The notes: generated from the letters alone by a model not told the origin. Shown: positions 49,811-58,997, numbered from the stretch's first letter. The stretch is 64,000 nt of DNA from Streptomyces sp. KMM 9044 (GCF_024701375.2 NZ_CP113910.1:4712001-4776000), one strand, 5' to 3'. A program made the numbers and translations.

Positions 49811-51054
49811 GGGGCCACCTCCGCACGGACGGACGCACGGACGGGTCCCGCCGTGCCGGCGAGGGCCTCCGTGCGCAGGGCCGCCGCCCGGCGCAGGGCT
49901 GCGACCGTCGGATCGTCGGGATCCCCGAGCTCGCCGCGGGACGCCGCCAGGACGTCCTCGACCGTCGTCAGACCGCCCAACTCGGCGCGGACCGGACGGC
50001 CCAGGGCGGTCACCGCGTCCTGCGCGCGGGAGCGGTCCCGGCAGTGGAAGGCCAGCTCGCACGCGGACAGGCACTCCGGCGCGTAACTCGCCGGAACGGA
50101 CTCCACCGACGCCGCCAGCCGGTCGCGGGGCAGCTCGGGGGCGAAGCAGGTGCCCTCGGGGAGCGCGTCCGCGATGCTCTCGATCCGGGTGAGCCGGGCG
50201 AGCTGACGGGCGGTCACCGCGCGCTGCTTGCGCACGTCCACGGCGGACGCGGTCGGCAGGTTGGAGAAGTCCTTGGGACACACCAGCAGAATCCGGTGCC
50301 GCACGCGGGGAGCGGCGGTGTCCGGGGCGGCGGCGAGGCGGGCGGCGACCTCCTCCAGCGCGAGCACGTACACCGCGGCCTGCCGGGAGGCCGCACCGAC
50401 CTTCGCCGGGTCGGCCGAACCGTCCAGGAGAGGGAAGGACTTGATCTCCACGACCGTCCAACCGCCGTCCGGGTGCACCACCACCGCGTCCGGCTCCAGG
50501 AACGCCGGCGAACCCGCGACGTCCAGCGCGAGCAGCGGGTGGTCGAGCAGCGTCCACTCGCCCGGCGCCCGGACGGCCTCGCCCAGCGCCAGCTCCGTAC
50601 GCGCCCGACGCCCCTCGTGGCCCGCCGCGGACAGGTCCGGGACGCGCACGGCGGCGGGCGGTTCGGCGGAGCGGTCCAGCTTCTCGTGGACCAGTCGCAG
50701 CAACTCCGTGCCGCCGTCCGCCTTGACCCTGGCCTCGAACGCGTTGCCCCGGACGAACGCGAACTGGGACTGGCCGAAGACCGACGGGGAGCCCAGCGCG
50801 TCCGCGAGCGTGGCCTTGTCCACCCCCGCGCCGTCGAGGATCGCGCGCCGCTCGCAGCCCGGGTTGGCGGCCAGGGCGGCCAGGGCGCGCGCGTCCAGCG
50901 CCTTGGCCCGTACGCCAGGACCGCGCAGCTCAGCGAGCCGGTACCGCAGCTGTCCGGTCGTCTTCTCCCCGGGCTGGAGGGGAGACGTCCGGCTCGGTTC
51001 CGGGGGTGAACCGTGGCTCGAGCTGCTGCTGCCACTGCCGTGGAAATTGCTCAC
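49801..51054 (-). CDS. RecB/Cas4-like PD-(D/E)XK nuclease with Fe-S cysteines
   Basis: A 417-residue nuclease. The active site is AFLEPDAVVVHPDGGWTVVEIKSFP (Asp about 186, Glu-x-Lys about 202). One N-terminal Cys (NPGCERRAIL, about 67) and three C-terminal Cys (APECLSACELAFHCRDR, about 325-335) match the 1+3 arrangement of the 4Fe-4S cluster in Cas4/AddB nucleases. A start at GTG 51054 is tentative; no ribosome site is clear. The Ser-rich N-terminus overlaps the upstream PAP2 gene by 125 bp. Probably acts on DNA ends together with the downstream helicase. Confidence 0.8.
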   Translation of the reverse strand: MSNFHGSGSSSSSHGSPPEPSRTSPLQPGEKTTGQLRYRLAELRGPGVRAKALDARALAALAANPGCERRAILDGAGVDKATLADALGSPSVFGQSQFAFVRGNAFEARVKADGGTELLRLVHEKLDRSAEPPAAVRVPDLSAAGHEGRRARTELALGEAVRAPGEWTLLDHPLLALDVAGSPAFLEPDAVVVHPDGGWTVVEIKSFPLLDGSADPAKVGAASRQAAVYVLALEEVAARLAAAPDTAAPRVRHRILLVCPKDFSNLPTASAVDVRKQRAVTARQLARLTRIESIADALPEGTCFAPELPRDRLAASVESVPASYAPECLSACELAFHCRDRSRAQDAVTALGRPVRAELGGLTTVEDVLAASRGELGDPDDPTVAALRRAAALRTEALAGTAGPVRASVRAEVAPCR

Positions 51055-51952
51055 CCGCGGAAGTCTGGCATCCGGCACTGACAATCGGGGAACCCGGGAC
51101 GGACGAGGCCACTTCGGCCGGTGCGGAACGTCGTGCGAACTGCGGTGCGAACTGCGGTGCGAACTGCGGTGCGAGACGCGGCAGTACGACGGCCTTCGCC
51201 CGGTCCGCGTTCCGCAGCACGACCGGCGTGAGCAGCAGTCCGGCGCCCATCACGGCGGCGCCCGCGACCGCGTCGAGGAAGTAGTGGTTGGCGGTGCCCA
51301 TCACCACAACGAGCGTCACCAGTGGGTAGACGACACCGGCCGTCCTCGCCAACCGCGTACCGCCGTGCCGCCACAGGACCACGCCGCACCACAGGGCCCA
51401 GCCCACGTGCAGGCTCGGCATCGCCGCGTACTGGTTGGTCAGGCCGCCCAGTCCCCTGGGGGCGCTGGCCTCGCCGGCCCACCAGCCGTAGGAGCTGTAC
51501 TGGGCCATCGTGTCGACGAAGCCGTGGCTCGCGTCGAGCAGCCGGGGCGGGCAGGTGGGCAGCAGGGTGAAGCCGATCAGCCCGATGAACGTCGACGTCA
51601 TCAGCCAGGTGCGGGCGGCACGGAAGTGCACCGCGCGGGAGCGGAACAGCCAGACCAGGAGCGCGGGCGTCACCAGGTAGTGCAGCGACGCGTACCAGAA
51701 GTCGGCCGGGATCCCGAGCCACGGTTCGCGGGTGAGGAGCCGGTTCAGCGGGTGCTCGGCGTTGAGATGCAGCGCCTGTTCGATGCGCAGGATCGCCAGA
51801 CCGTGGTTCACGGCGTCGGTGACGTCACCCCGGACGAACACCCGTCCCGCCGAGTAGCAGGCGTACACGAGAAGGATCAGCGGCAGCTCGGTCCACCAGC
51901 GCAGCCGGGTCGCCGGGGCCCCTTCGGTACCCGGTGTCTCGCGGTGCGGCAT
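50930..51952 (-). CDS. PAP2-family membrane phosphatase
   Basis: A 340-residue membrane protein with about six helices. The PAP2 signature is present in the inositol-phosphotransferase variant: NQYAAMPSLHVGWALW and GTANHYFLDAVAGAAVMG. It likely dephosphorylates a lipid phosphate at the outer face. ATG 51952 has GGGGGAGGG upstream. The last 100 residues are unusual: three APQF repeats, then a hydrophilic tail whose coding region overlaps the next gene by 125 bp. Tail translation in this frame may be an extension after loss of an earlier stop. Confidence 0.82.
   Translation of the reverse strand: MPHRETPGTEGAPATRLRWWTELPLILLVYACYSAGRVFVRGDVTDAVNHGLAILRIEQALHLNAEHPLNRLLTREPWLGIPADFWYASLHYLVTPALLVWLFRSRAVHFRAARTWLMTSTFIGLIGFTLLPTCPPRLLDASHGFVDTMAQYSSYGWWAGEASAPRGLGGLTNQYAAMPSLHVGWALWCGVVLWRHGGTRLARTAGVVYPLVTLVVVMGTANHYFLDAVAGAAVMGAGLLLTPVVLRNADRAKAVVLPRLAPQFAPQFAPQFARRSAPAEVASSVPGSPIVSAGCQTSAGEQFPRQWQQQLEPRFTPGTEPDVSPPARGEDDRTAAVPAR
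51133..51174. repeat. 12-bp tandem repeat in the PAP2 gene
   Basis: Three and a half copies of gtgcgaactgcg, encoding the repeated APQF of the PAP2 C-terminal tail. Confidence 0.8.
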
Positions 51953-52137
51953 CCGACTGCCCTCCCCCTCGTCGCTGCGCGGCGCCCAAATGGTGGTCGG
52001 CCACTCTACGGCGTGCTCGCGCCCCCGCCGAGGCGCCCCGGCCCTGATAGACGCCGCGATCGCCCACCGGGTTGCCCGCGACCAGGGTGCGCGATGATGG
52101 AGGGGTTCCGCCTGCGTTTTCTCCCGGAAGGTCTCCC

Positions 52138-52734
52138 ATGGCACCGCGCATGCTGCTGGCCCGGCACGGACAGACGGCGTGGTCGCTGTCCGGCAAGCAC
52201 ACCGGCAGGACCGACGTGCCGCTGCTGGAGGAGGGCCGGCGGGGCGCCAAGCTGCTCGGGGAACGCCTGCACCGCCCGCCGTACGACGGGATGCCGGACG
52301 TCGAGGTGCGCGCCAGCCCGCTTGCCCGCGCGCGCGAGACCTGCGAACTCGCCGGGTTCGGTGAGCGCGCGCAGCCCTGGGACACCCTCATGGAGTGGCA
52401 CTACGGCGCCTACGAGGGCCTGACCCCCGCGGAGATACAGGCGGGCCGCCCCGGCTGGCTGATCTGGCGGGACGGTGTCCCCGAGGGGGAGAGCCTCGCC
52501 GAGGTGACGGCCCGCGCGGACGAGGTGGTCACCTGGGCGCGCTCCGCCGACCGGGACGTCCTGGTCTTCGCCCACGGGCACATCCTGCGCTCCATCGGTG
52601 CCCGCTGGCTGGGGCTGCCGCTCGGCTTCGCCGCCCGCATCCGCCTCAGCCCGACCTCCCTGTCGGTCCTGGGCTGGGCGTACGGGGAACCGGCCGTCGA
52701 GAGCTGGAACGACCTGGGACACCTGGCGGGCTGA
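52138..52734 (+). CDS. Histidine phosphatase family protein
   Basis: A 198-residue phosphoglycerate-mutase-like phosphatase. The catalytic RHG stands in [12 protein letters not shown] (His about residue 10), with [16 protein letters not shown], the acid in [10 protein letters not shown], and the second His in [11 protein letters not shown]. It removes phosphate from a small substrate. ATG 52138 has GGAAGG at good spacing. It is divergent from the PAP2 gene and convergent with a TPR regulator (16-bp gap). Confidence 0.9.
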   Translation: MAPRMLLARHGQTAWSLSGKHTGRTDVPLLEEGRRGAKLLGERLHRPPYDGMPDVEVRASPLARARETCELAGFGERAQPWDTLMEWHYGAYEGLTPAEIQAGRPGWLIWRDGVPEGESLAEVTARADEVVTWARSADRDVLVFAHGHILRSIGARWLGLPLGFAARIRLSPTSLSVLGWAYGEPAVESWNDLGHLAG

Positions 52735-52750
52735 CCCCGGTCCCTGCCGG

Positions 52751-54190
52751 TCACACCGCGCGGGGGAGTGAGGCGTGGCGGTCCAGGAAGGCCGAGACGC
52801 CCGAGGCGCGGCGGTGCGGGAGCAGGACGCGGGCGGTGCCCGCCAGTATCGTCCGGACCCGGCACGACTGGACCTCCGGCAGCAGGTCCAGCACCCGCAT
52901 CCCGGCCGAGGCCGCTTCGTCCGGGAGTCCGCCGCGTGCCAGGTCGTCCGCCAGCTCCGCCGTGTACAGCGCGATGTTGCGGGTGAAGTGCGGGTCCTGG
53001 AGCTCCGCCGCCCGCCGCGCGTGCCGGGCCGCCCGCGGCCAGTCGCCGAGGGTGGACCAGCACTGCGCCTCCAGGCACTCCAGTTCGGCCTCCCCGTAGA
53101 AGGTCATCCACTCGGGGTCGGCCGGCGTGGGCCCGCGGTCGAAGTAGGCCTGCGCGCGGGCCAGCGCCTGTTCGCAGCCCGCCCGGTCGGCGAGCCCGGC
53201 CCAGCCGCCCGCCTCGCGCAGCGCCAGCAGTGACATCAGATGGGGAGAGCCGAGCGGGCGCGCGGCCCGCTGCGCGGCCTGCGCCGCCCGCACCGCCTCC
53301 CGCGGCCGGCCCGCGTCGCGGGCGAGGAACGCCGTGTTGCAGAAGGCGTGCGCCTCGAGCCCGGGGTCCCCCGTCACCCGCGCGGTCGCCAGCGCCTCCG
53401 CATAGTGCGAGCGGGCGTCGTCGAAGCGGCCCGAGTCGTGTGCCAGCCAGCCCACCGAGATGGCGAGTTCACCGGCGCCCGCGTACAGCCGGTCCACGGT
53501 GCGCTGCCGGGTCGCGCCGGCGTCGAGCAGGGCGTAGGCGGCGCGCAGCGGTGCGGCGGCCCGCCGGTAGAGGCCGTCGGCCCCGTGCCGGTCGTCGAGC
53601 AGCCGGATGTGGCGGACGGCGTCTTCCAGGGCTCCGGCGTCGCTCGCGCCCGGGCGGCGCACGGCGCGCTGTGCCGCCGAGGCGTCCGGGGCGAGGGCGA
53701 TCGGGCCCAGCGAGGCGGCGGCCACCGTGGCGCTTCCGCCGGTCATGAATGCGCGACGCAGCACGTCGCTCTCCTCGTAGTTGTGGTGCGTGTGGTACGG
53801 GTTCCGCGTTTCGTACGGTTCAGGGGGCCCGCCGGTGTCACCCGTGACGAGTGCCGGGTCCCCGACGGGCGGGGGGGTGCCCCCGTCGCCCCGCCCCCGG
53901 CGTCCGCGGACCGAGGAACGGGGCGCGAAGCCCAGGTCGGTCAGCGTCCGGCCGGGGAACATGTGCAGGAACACCCGCTCGTAGGCGTAGTTGGGGCAGC
54001 GGATCTCGCCCGCCTCCACCCGGTGCACGTACCGCGCGTCACAGCTGACCCGCTCGCCGATCTCGTGAGCAGCCCGGCGGACCGCCGCGGCGAACTCGGC
54101 CGGCGAGCGCGGTCCGCGCAGTTGCCGGAAGACGGGATTCGGCCGCGGGGGCCGGTCGGGCTGGGACGAGGGCACCGTTGACGACGCCAT
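52751..54190 (-). CDS. HTH/TPR-type regulator with internal signal-like segment
   Basis: A 479-residue protein. Residues about 25-75 resemble a helix-turn-helix (EFAAAVRRAAHEIGERVSCDARYVHRVEAGEIRCPNYAYERV). A low-complexity linker is followed by LRRAFMTGGSATVAAASLG, which looks like a Tat motif but is internal. From about 190 on it has TPR-like helical pairs (YAGAGELAISVGWLAHDSGRFDDARSHYAEAL, FLARDAGRPREAVRAAQAA). Such proteins occur as developmental or antibiotic regulators in Streptomyces. Monocistronic; target unknown. Confidence 0.78.
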   Translation of the reverse strand: MASSTVPSSQPDRPPRPNPVFRQLRGPRSPAEFAAAVRRAAHEIGERVSCDARYVHRVEAGEIRCPNYAYERVFLHMFPGRTLTDLGFAPRSSVRGRRGRGDGGTPPPVGDPALVTGDTGGPPEPYETRNPYHTHHNYEESDVLRRAFMTGGSATVAAASLGPIALAPDASAAQRAVRRPGASDAGALEDAVRHIRLLDDRHGADGLYRRAAAPLRAAYALLDAGATRQRTVDRLYAGAGELAISVGWLAHDSGRFDDARSHYAEALATARVTGDPGLEAHAFCNTAFLARDAGRPREAVRAAQAAQRAARPLGSPHLMSLLALREAGGWAGLADRAGCEQALARAQAYFDRGPTPADPEWMTFYGEAELECLEAQCWSTLGDWPRAARHARRAAELQDPHFTRNIALYTAELADDLARGGLPDEAASAGMRVLDLLPEVQSCRVRTILAGTARVLLPHRRASGVSAFLDRHASLPRAV

Positions 54191-54480
54191 GGCCGGGTCC
54201 TCTCTGCGAACCGTCGAACCATGCCGGACAACAGGGCGGTTCCTTGCGGTTCGTTATGGTGAGTCCATGCGCCGCGCGGGCACGGTCCTGGTACCGGCGG
54301 GCAAGAACGTACCTGCTGTGACCGGGCCGCCACACAAAGTTTGACCGCAAAGCGGATATCTCGTCTGTGATCCGCCATGAACTGCCATTCTGTGCTATTA
54401 GGTTTCGCCGTAGCCGTTGGCCGTCCGACGCGTTGAACCCGGCAGTGTGTTGTGGTGGAGTCGGAGAGACGGAGGCCGGG

Positions 54481-54900
54481 ATGGTGGCCAGCCAAAGCGG
54501 TGAAACCCGAAGGCGGCGCGGTGGGCCGCCGGGCTGCTGCGACGTGGTGACGGTTCCGGCCCGCCAGGGCCTGGAGGCGATCGACATCCTCCGGAGACAG
54601 GCGGCGGGCGACGCGGTGGGGCCCGTCCTGCACGACGACGGAGGGGGCACGCTCGGGTTCCTGGTGCCTTCGGGCACGGCCGCGGAGTGGGACGTGCCCG
54701 GCAGCACCTGCACACGGACCGACGGCCACGGGCCGCAGCCGGCCCCGGCCTCCGCGCCGCCCGCCCCCGAGCCGCCGCTGGAGGGATCGGCCTGGCTGCT
54801 GCCGCCCGAGGACGTCGGCCTCGCCACCGACCCCGCCGCCCTGCGGGAGGCGCTGGGCGAGGCACAGCGGCTGATCGACGCGATGAACAGCTGCCGGTGA
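54481..54900 (+). CDS. Conserved hypothetical protein
   Basis: A 139-residue protein. ATG 54481 has GACGGAGG at good spacing. It opens with a basic stretch (ETRRRRGGPPGCCDVVTVPARQGLEAIDIL), continues with DDGGGTLGFLVPSGTAAEWDVPG, a Pro/Ala linker, and WLLPPEDVGLATDPAALREALGEAQRLIDAM at the end. It has no signal peptide or membrane segment. The fold and function are not recognised. It is 89 bp upstream of the spermidine-synthase-like gene on the same strand. Confidence 0.65.
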   Translation: MVASQSGETRRRRGGPPGCCDVVTVPARQGLEAIDILRRQAAGDAVGPVLHDDGGGTLGFLVPSGTAAEWDVPGSTCTRTDGHGPQPAPASAPPAPEPPLEGSAWLLPPEDVGLATDPAALREALGEAQRLIDAMNSCR

Positions 54901-54989
54901 GGGCGCCGCGGGGGCCCGCGCGGGAGTGCCCGTGCGAGAGGTCCCGTGCGGGGTCGGGTGCCGGGTGCCGGTCGGGGGACAATGACCCC

Positions 54990-55859
54990 ATGGGAAGGAC
55001 CAGGAACTCCGGGCGCGGGCAGGCCGCCGCCGCCGTCGTCGTCGAGAGCGTCGACGGGGGGACCGCCCGGCTCGTCCCCGACCGGGAGCGCCCGAGGGCG
55101 TGGACGCTGCTGATCGACGACGCCCCGCAGTCGTACGTCGACCTGGACGATCCCGCGTACCTCTCCTTCGCGTACCAGCGGCGGCTCGGACACGTCATCG
55201 ACACCGTCGCGCCGGCCGGCCGGCCCCTGCAGGCGGTGCATCTCGGAGGCGGCGCGTTCACCCTCGCCCGGTACGTCGCCGCCACCCGGCCCCGGTCCAC
55301 CCAGCAGGTCGTCGAGCGGGACGCCAAGCTGGTGCGACTGGTCCGCCGGGAGCTGCCGCCGGACCCCAGAGCGCGGATCAGGGTGCGCTCGGTGGACGCC
55401 CGCGAAGGGCTCGCGAAGGTGGCGGACGGAGGGGCAGGCCTCGTCGTCGCCGACGTGTTCAGCGGCGCCCGCACCCCCGCCCACCTGACCTCGACCGAGT
55501 TCCTGGACGACGTCCGCAGGGCCCTCGCCCCCGGCGGGGTCTACGCCGCCAACCTCGCCGACGGGCCGCCGCTGGCCCATCTGCGCGGCCAGATCGCCAC
55601 CGCCGCCGCCCGGTTCGCCGAACTCGCGCTGATCGCCGACCCGGCGGTCCTGCGCGGCAAGCGCTTCGGCAACGCCGTGCTGGTCGCCTCCGACGCGCCC
55701 CTCCCGCTCGCCGAACTGACCCGCCGCGCCGCCTGTGACCCGCACCCCGGCCGCGTCCAGCACGGCCCGGAGCTCAGGGACTTCACCGGCGGCGCCACCC
55801 CGGTCACCGACCTGGCGGCGGTCGCCTCACCGGCGCCACCGGCGTCGGTGTTCCGCTGA
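54990..55859 (+). CDS. Spermidine-synthase-like methyltransferase-fold protein
   Basis: A 289-residue protein of the spermine/spermidine synthase superfamily: WTLLIDDAPQSYVDLDDPAYLSFAY, a nucleotide-binding glycine loop VHLGGGAFTLARYVAAT, acidic VVERDAKLVRLVRREL, and LVVADVFSGARTPAHLTSTEFLDDVR. The residues for putrescine binding are not clear, and actinomycete members of this type are often not true polyamine enzymes. ATG 54990. Confidence 0.82.
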   Translation: MGRTRNSGRGQAAAAVVVESVDGGTARLVPDRERPRAWTLLIDDAPQSYVDLDDPAYLSFAYQRRLGHVIDTVAPAGRPLQAVHLGGGAFTLARYVAATRPRSTQQVVERDAKLVRLVRRELPPDPRARIRVRSVDAREGLAKVADGGAGLVVADVFSGARTPAHLTSTEFLDDVRRALAPGGVYAANLADGPPLAHLRGQIATAAARFAELALIADPAVLRGKRFGNAVLVASDAPLPLAELTRRAACDPHPGRVQHGPELRDFTGGATPVTDLAAVASPAPPASVFR

Positions 55860-55864
55860 ACCCG

Positions 55865-55905
55865 GCAGGCGCCGATCAGCAGGCGCCGATCAGTAGGTGC
55901 CGATC
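55865..55905. repeat. 15-bp tandem repeat at a gene 3' end
   Basis: Two copies of gcaggcgccgatcag and a third diverged copy that forms the final codons and stop (stop at 55890-55892) of the following minus-strand gene. It duplicates the gene terminus outward. Confidence 0.7.
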
Positions 55906-56504
55906 TCCACGCGCGGCGGGCCGTCGTGCCAGGTGCAGAAGACCGACACCCGGTCCGCGCCGGCCGTGAACTCCACCCGGATCCACGACTCCGTCTTCCA
56001 CACCTGCATCGACCAGCCCGCCCCGGGCGTCGCCGACACCAGTGACGCGGACGTCTCGCCGAGGTCGAAGACCGCCCGGCCGCCGGCGGTGTCGTACGCC
56101 TTGACCTCGCCGGAGGCGACCGGGGCGGGGTCGCCGCCGGCCGGCGTGGGATCGGCCGGTTCCGGGCCGGGTGCGGCGGGCGCCCTGCCGGGCTCCTGCG
56201 CCGACTCGGGGGCCTGCGCGTCAGCGTCCTCCGTGCCCTCGCTGTCGCCCTTGTCCTTCGAACCGCCCTTGTCGCCCCGGCCTTCCTCGGCGTTCTTCGG
56301 CGCCTCTTCGCCGGACGGGCGCCGGGTCGAGGACGACACCGGCTTCGACTCCCGCGTCGTCGCGTCCCCGGCCATCACGGGCAGCGCGCGCGGAGGATCG
56401 TAGGCGGTGCCCTCCATCACGGTGTGCACGCCCCACCACGACAGCGTGACCGCCGCGCCCGTGGCGAGCAGCCAGGCCATCAGGTGTACGAGTCCTTTGC
56501 GCAT
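55890..56504 (-). CDS. Membrane-anchored hypothetical protein
   Basis: A 204-residue protein with one N-terminal membrane segment (LVHLMAWLLATGAAVTLSWWGVHTV). A long low-complexity charged linker (Glu/Lys/Asp/Pro-rich, about residues 50-130) leads to a small beta domain with one Cys (VEFTAGADRVSVFCTWHDGPP). ATG 56504. It is divergent from a two-component system, so it may be its extracytoplasmic accessory or target. Function not recognised. Confidence 0.7.
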   Translation of the reverse strand: MRKGLVHLMAWLLATGAAVTLSWWGVHTVMEGTAYDPPRALPVMAGDATTRESKPVSSSTRRPSGEEAPKNAEEGRGDKGGSKDKGDSEGTEDADAQAPESAQEPGRAPAAPGPEPADPTPAGGDPAPVASGEVKAYDTAGGRAVFDLGETSASLVSATPGAGWSMQVWKTESWIRVEFTAGADRVSVFCTWHDGPPRVEIGTY

Positions 56505-56612
56505 CGCCGGTCATACTGCCTCACCCGCCCCAGGGGTGTCGCCCTCCCTCCGGGATCCGGAGTTGTCCACAGGCCGTCACCGGCCTGCCCGGCATGGCGT
56601 ACGGTGCCGCCC

Positions 56613-57332
56613 ATGGCAAGTGTTCTCGTGGTCGAGGACGACCAGTTCGTACGATCGGCGCTCATAAGGCAGTTGACCGACGCCACGCACACCGTGCGCA
56701 GTGTGGGGACGGCGCTGGAGGCGTTGCGCGAGGTCGCCCATTTCCGGTTCGACGTCGTCATCCTGGACCTCGGGCTGCCCGACCTCGACGGCTCCGAGGC
56801 GCTGAAGATGCTGCGCGGCATCACGGACGTACCGGTGATCATCGCCACCGCGCGGGACGACGAGGCGGAGATCGTGCGGCTGTTGAACGCCGGCGCGGAC
56901 GACTACCTGACCAAGCCCTTCTCGGTGGAACACCTCTCGGCCCGCATGGCGGCCGTGCTGCGCCGGGCGCGGTCCCTCACGGGGGAGGCCGCGCCGTCCC
57001 CGGTGATCCGGGTCGGCGGACTGACCGTCGACCCGCTGCGCCGCCAGGCCGAACTCGACGGGGCGCGGCTCGATCTGACCCGGCGCGAGTTCGACCTCCT
57101 CGCCTTCCTCGCCGGGCGGCCCGGGGTCGTCGTCGCCCGCAAGGAACTCCTCGCCGAGGTGTGGCAGCAGTCGTACGGTGACGACCAGACCATCGACGTC
57201 CATCTGTCCTGGCTGCGCCGGAAACTGGGGGAGACGGCCGCCCGGCCGCGCTATCTGCACACCCTGCGGGGCGTCGGCGTGAAACTGGAGCCGCCCGCCG
57301 ACCGGGCCCCCGGAGCGGAGCAGCCGCGATGA
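56613..57332 (+). CDS. OmpR/PhoB-type response regulator
   Basis: A 239-residue regulator. A receiver domain (residues 1-115) has acidic VVEDDQ, phospho-Asp in VVILDLGLPDLDG (about 52), Thr/Ala in IIATARDD and Lys in DYLTKPFS. A winged-helix DNA-binding domain (about 135-230) has LTRREFDLLAFLA and DDQTIDVHLSWLRRKLGE. ATG 56613. Its stop overlaps the sensor kinase start (ATGA). Confidence 0.93.
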   Translation: MASVLVVEDDQFVRSALIRQLTDATHTVRSVGTALEALREVAHFRFDVVILDLGLPDLDGSEALKMLRGITDVPVIIATARDDEAEIVRLLNAGADDYLTKPFSVEHLSARMAAVLRRARSLTGEAAPSPVIRVGGLTVDPLRRQAELDGARLDLTRREFDLLAFLAGRPGVVVARKELLAEVWQQSYGDDQTIDVHLSWLRRKLGETAARPRYLHTLRGVGVKLEPPADRAPGAEQPR

Positions 57333-58738
57333 GGTGGGCCCTGGTGAAGGTGTCCGTGGCGGTGACCGCGATGGTCGTGGTCGCCTTCGCGGTGCCGCTC
57401 GGCCTGGTCATCCGCGAGATGGCCCGCGACCGCGCCTTCTCCAACGCCGAACGGGAAGCCGCCGCGGTCGCCCCCGCGCTGTCCATCACCACCGACCGCG
57501 ACCAGCTCGAACGCGTCGTCGCCTCCGCGGGTTCCGGCGGGGCCGACGCGGGGATGGCCGTGCACATCCCCGCCGCGGACGGTGACAAACCCCTCGACAT
57601 CGGCCGCCGGCGTGCCACCGCGGAGGACGTCGAGGCGGTACGGAACCTGGGCCGTGTCTCCACCTCCCAGGTGCCCGGCGGCTCCGCACTGCTCCAGCCG
57701 GTCGCGCTCAGCAGCGGCGAGATCGCCGTGGTCGAGGTGTACGTCCCCGAGGCCGAGGTCACCAACGGGGTGGGCACGGCCTGGGCGGTCCTCGCGGCGG
57801 TCGGCGCCGCCCTGATCCTCGGCTCGGTCGCGGTCGCCGACCGACTGGGCGTACGGATGGTGCGGCCCGCGCAGCGCCTGGTCGAGGGCGCGCACGAACT
57901 GGGGGAGGGCCGGCTGGGGGCGCGGGTGCCCGAGAAGGGGCCCACCGAACTGCGCCTGGCGGCGGTGGCGTTCAACTCCATGGCCGACCAGGTCGTGCAA
58001 CTCCTGGCCAACGAGCGGGAACTGGCAGCAGACCTGTCCCACCGGCTGCGTACCCCGCTGACCGTGCTGCGGCTCAACGCCGCCTCGCTGGGCGACGGAC
58101 CGGCCGCCGATCAGACCCGCGCGGCGGTGGAACAGCTGGAGCGCGAGGTCGACACCATCATCCGCACCGCGCGGGACGCCAAACCGCAGACGGCCGCCGC
58201 CGGTCCCGGTGCCGGCTGCGACGCCGCCGAAGTGGTCCGCGAGCGGATGGTCTTCTGGTCGGCGCTCGCCGAGGACGAGGGCCGCAAGTGGCGGGTGGCC
58301 GGCGCCGACACCCCCGTACGCATCCCCGTGGCCCGTGCCGATCTGGCCGCCGCCCTCGACGCCCTGCTCGGCAACGTGTTCCGGCACACCGCCGAGGGCA
58401 CCGCCTTCGCGGTCGACGTGCACAACGGCGAGGACGCGGTGATCGTGCTCGTCTCCGACGCGGGCCCTGGCATACCCGACCCCGAGGGGGCGATGGCCCG
58501 CGGCCGGGGCTCCGGCAGCGACGGCTCCACCGGACTCGGCCTGGACATCGTGCGCCGCCTTGCGGAGGCCACCGGCGGGGACGTCCGCATCGGCTCGTCG
58601 GTGCTCGGCGGGACCGAGGTACGGATCTGGATCCAGCTGGACGGTCGCGAGGGAGCACCCCGCGGCCGGGGCCGCGGCCACCGCGGGACCGTACGCCGCC
58701 GTCGTCCGGGGCGCCTGGTGCCGGCGCTCCGGCGCTGA
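57329..58738 (+). CDS. Sensor histidine kinase
   Basis: A 469-residue membrane kinase. The N-terminal helix VSVAVTAMVVVAFAVPLGLVI, an extracytoplasmic domain (about 35-145), a second helix AWAVLAAVGAALILGSVAV and a HAMP domain are followed by the dimerisation box LAADLSHRLRTPLTVLRL (His about 236), the N box ALLGNVFRHTAEG and G boxes SDAGPGIPD and GSTGLGLDIVRRLAEA. It phosphorylates the coupled response regulator. The signal is not identifiable. The C-terminus is a very basic RRRRPGR tail. Confidence 0.92.
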   Translation: MRWALVKVSVAVTAMVVVAFAVPLGLVIREMARDRAFSNAEREAAAVAPALSITTDRDQLERVVASAGSGGADAGMAVHIPAADGDKPLDIGRRRATAEDVEAVRNLGRVSTSQVPGGSALLQPVALSSGEIAVVEVYVPEAEVTNGVGTAWAVLAAVGAALILGSVAVADRLGVRMVRPAQRLVEGAHELGEGRLGARVPEKGPTELRLAAVAFNSMADQVVQLLANERELAADLSHRLRTPLTVLRLNAASLGDGPAADQTRAAVEQLEREVDTIIRTARDAKPQTAAAGPGAGCDAAEVVRERMVFWSALAEDEGRKWRVAGADTPVRIPVARADLAAALDALLGNVFRHTAEGTAFAVDVHNGEDAVIVLVSDAGPGIPDPEGAMARGRGSGSDGSTGLGLDIVRRLAEATGGDVRIGSSVLGGTEVRIWIQLDGREGAPRGRGRGHRGTVRRRRPGRLVPALRR

Positions 58739-58761
58739 CCGGGCGAACACACCGGCGCGCC

Positions 58762-58829
58762 CCGGCCGGTACCCGTCCGGCCGGTACCCGTCCGGCCGGT
58801 ACCCGTCCGGCCGGTACCCGTCCGGCCGG
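58762..58829. repeat. 15-bp tandem repeat downstream of the sensor kinase
   Basis: Four and a half copies of ccggccggtacccgt just past the kinase stop. Each contains palindromic GGTACC and CCGGCCGG, so strong hairpins are possible and could act as a terminator. Confidence 0.8.
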
Positions 58830-58950
58830 GGCGCGCGCCTGCCCCGGCACCTGTCCGGGAACCACCCGGCAGGAAGACGGCCCCGGACGCGCCCCGGGCG
58901 GGGCGCGAACGCCCGCGTGGGGCGCGATGCTCCCCCTCGGGCACCGCGCC

Positions 58951-58989
58951 CCGTTCCCCCGTTCCCCCGTTCCCCCGTTCCCCCGTTCC
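58951..58989. repeat. 8-bp repeat tract before bglC stop
   Basis: About five copies of ccgttccc in the gap between the convergent kinase and bglC genes. Confidence 0.75.
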
Positions 58990-58997
58990 CGGGAGGG

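Noticed and set aside
53718..53760. Twin-arginine signal peptide in the TPR regulator
   Set aside because: The motif is internal, about residue 145, after an HTH and linker, so it cannot act as an N-terminal export signal from the assigned start.
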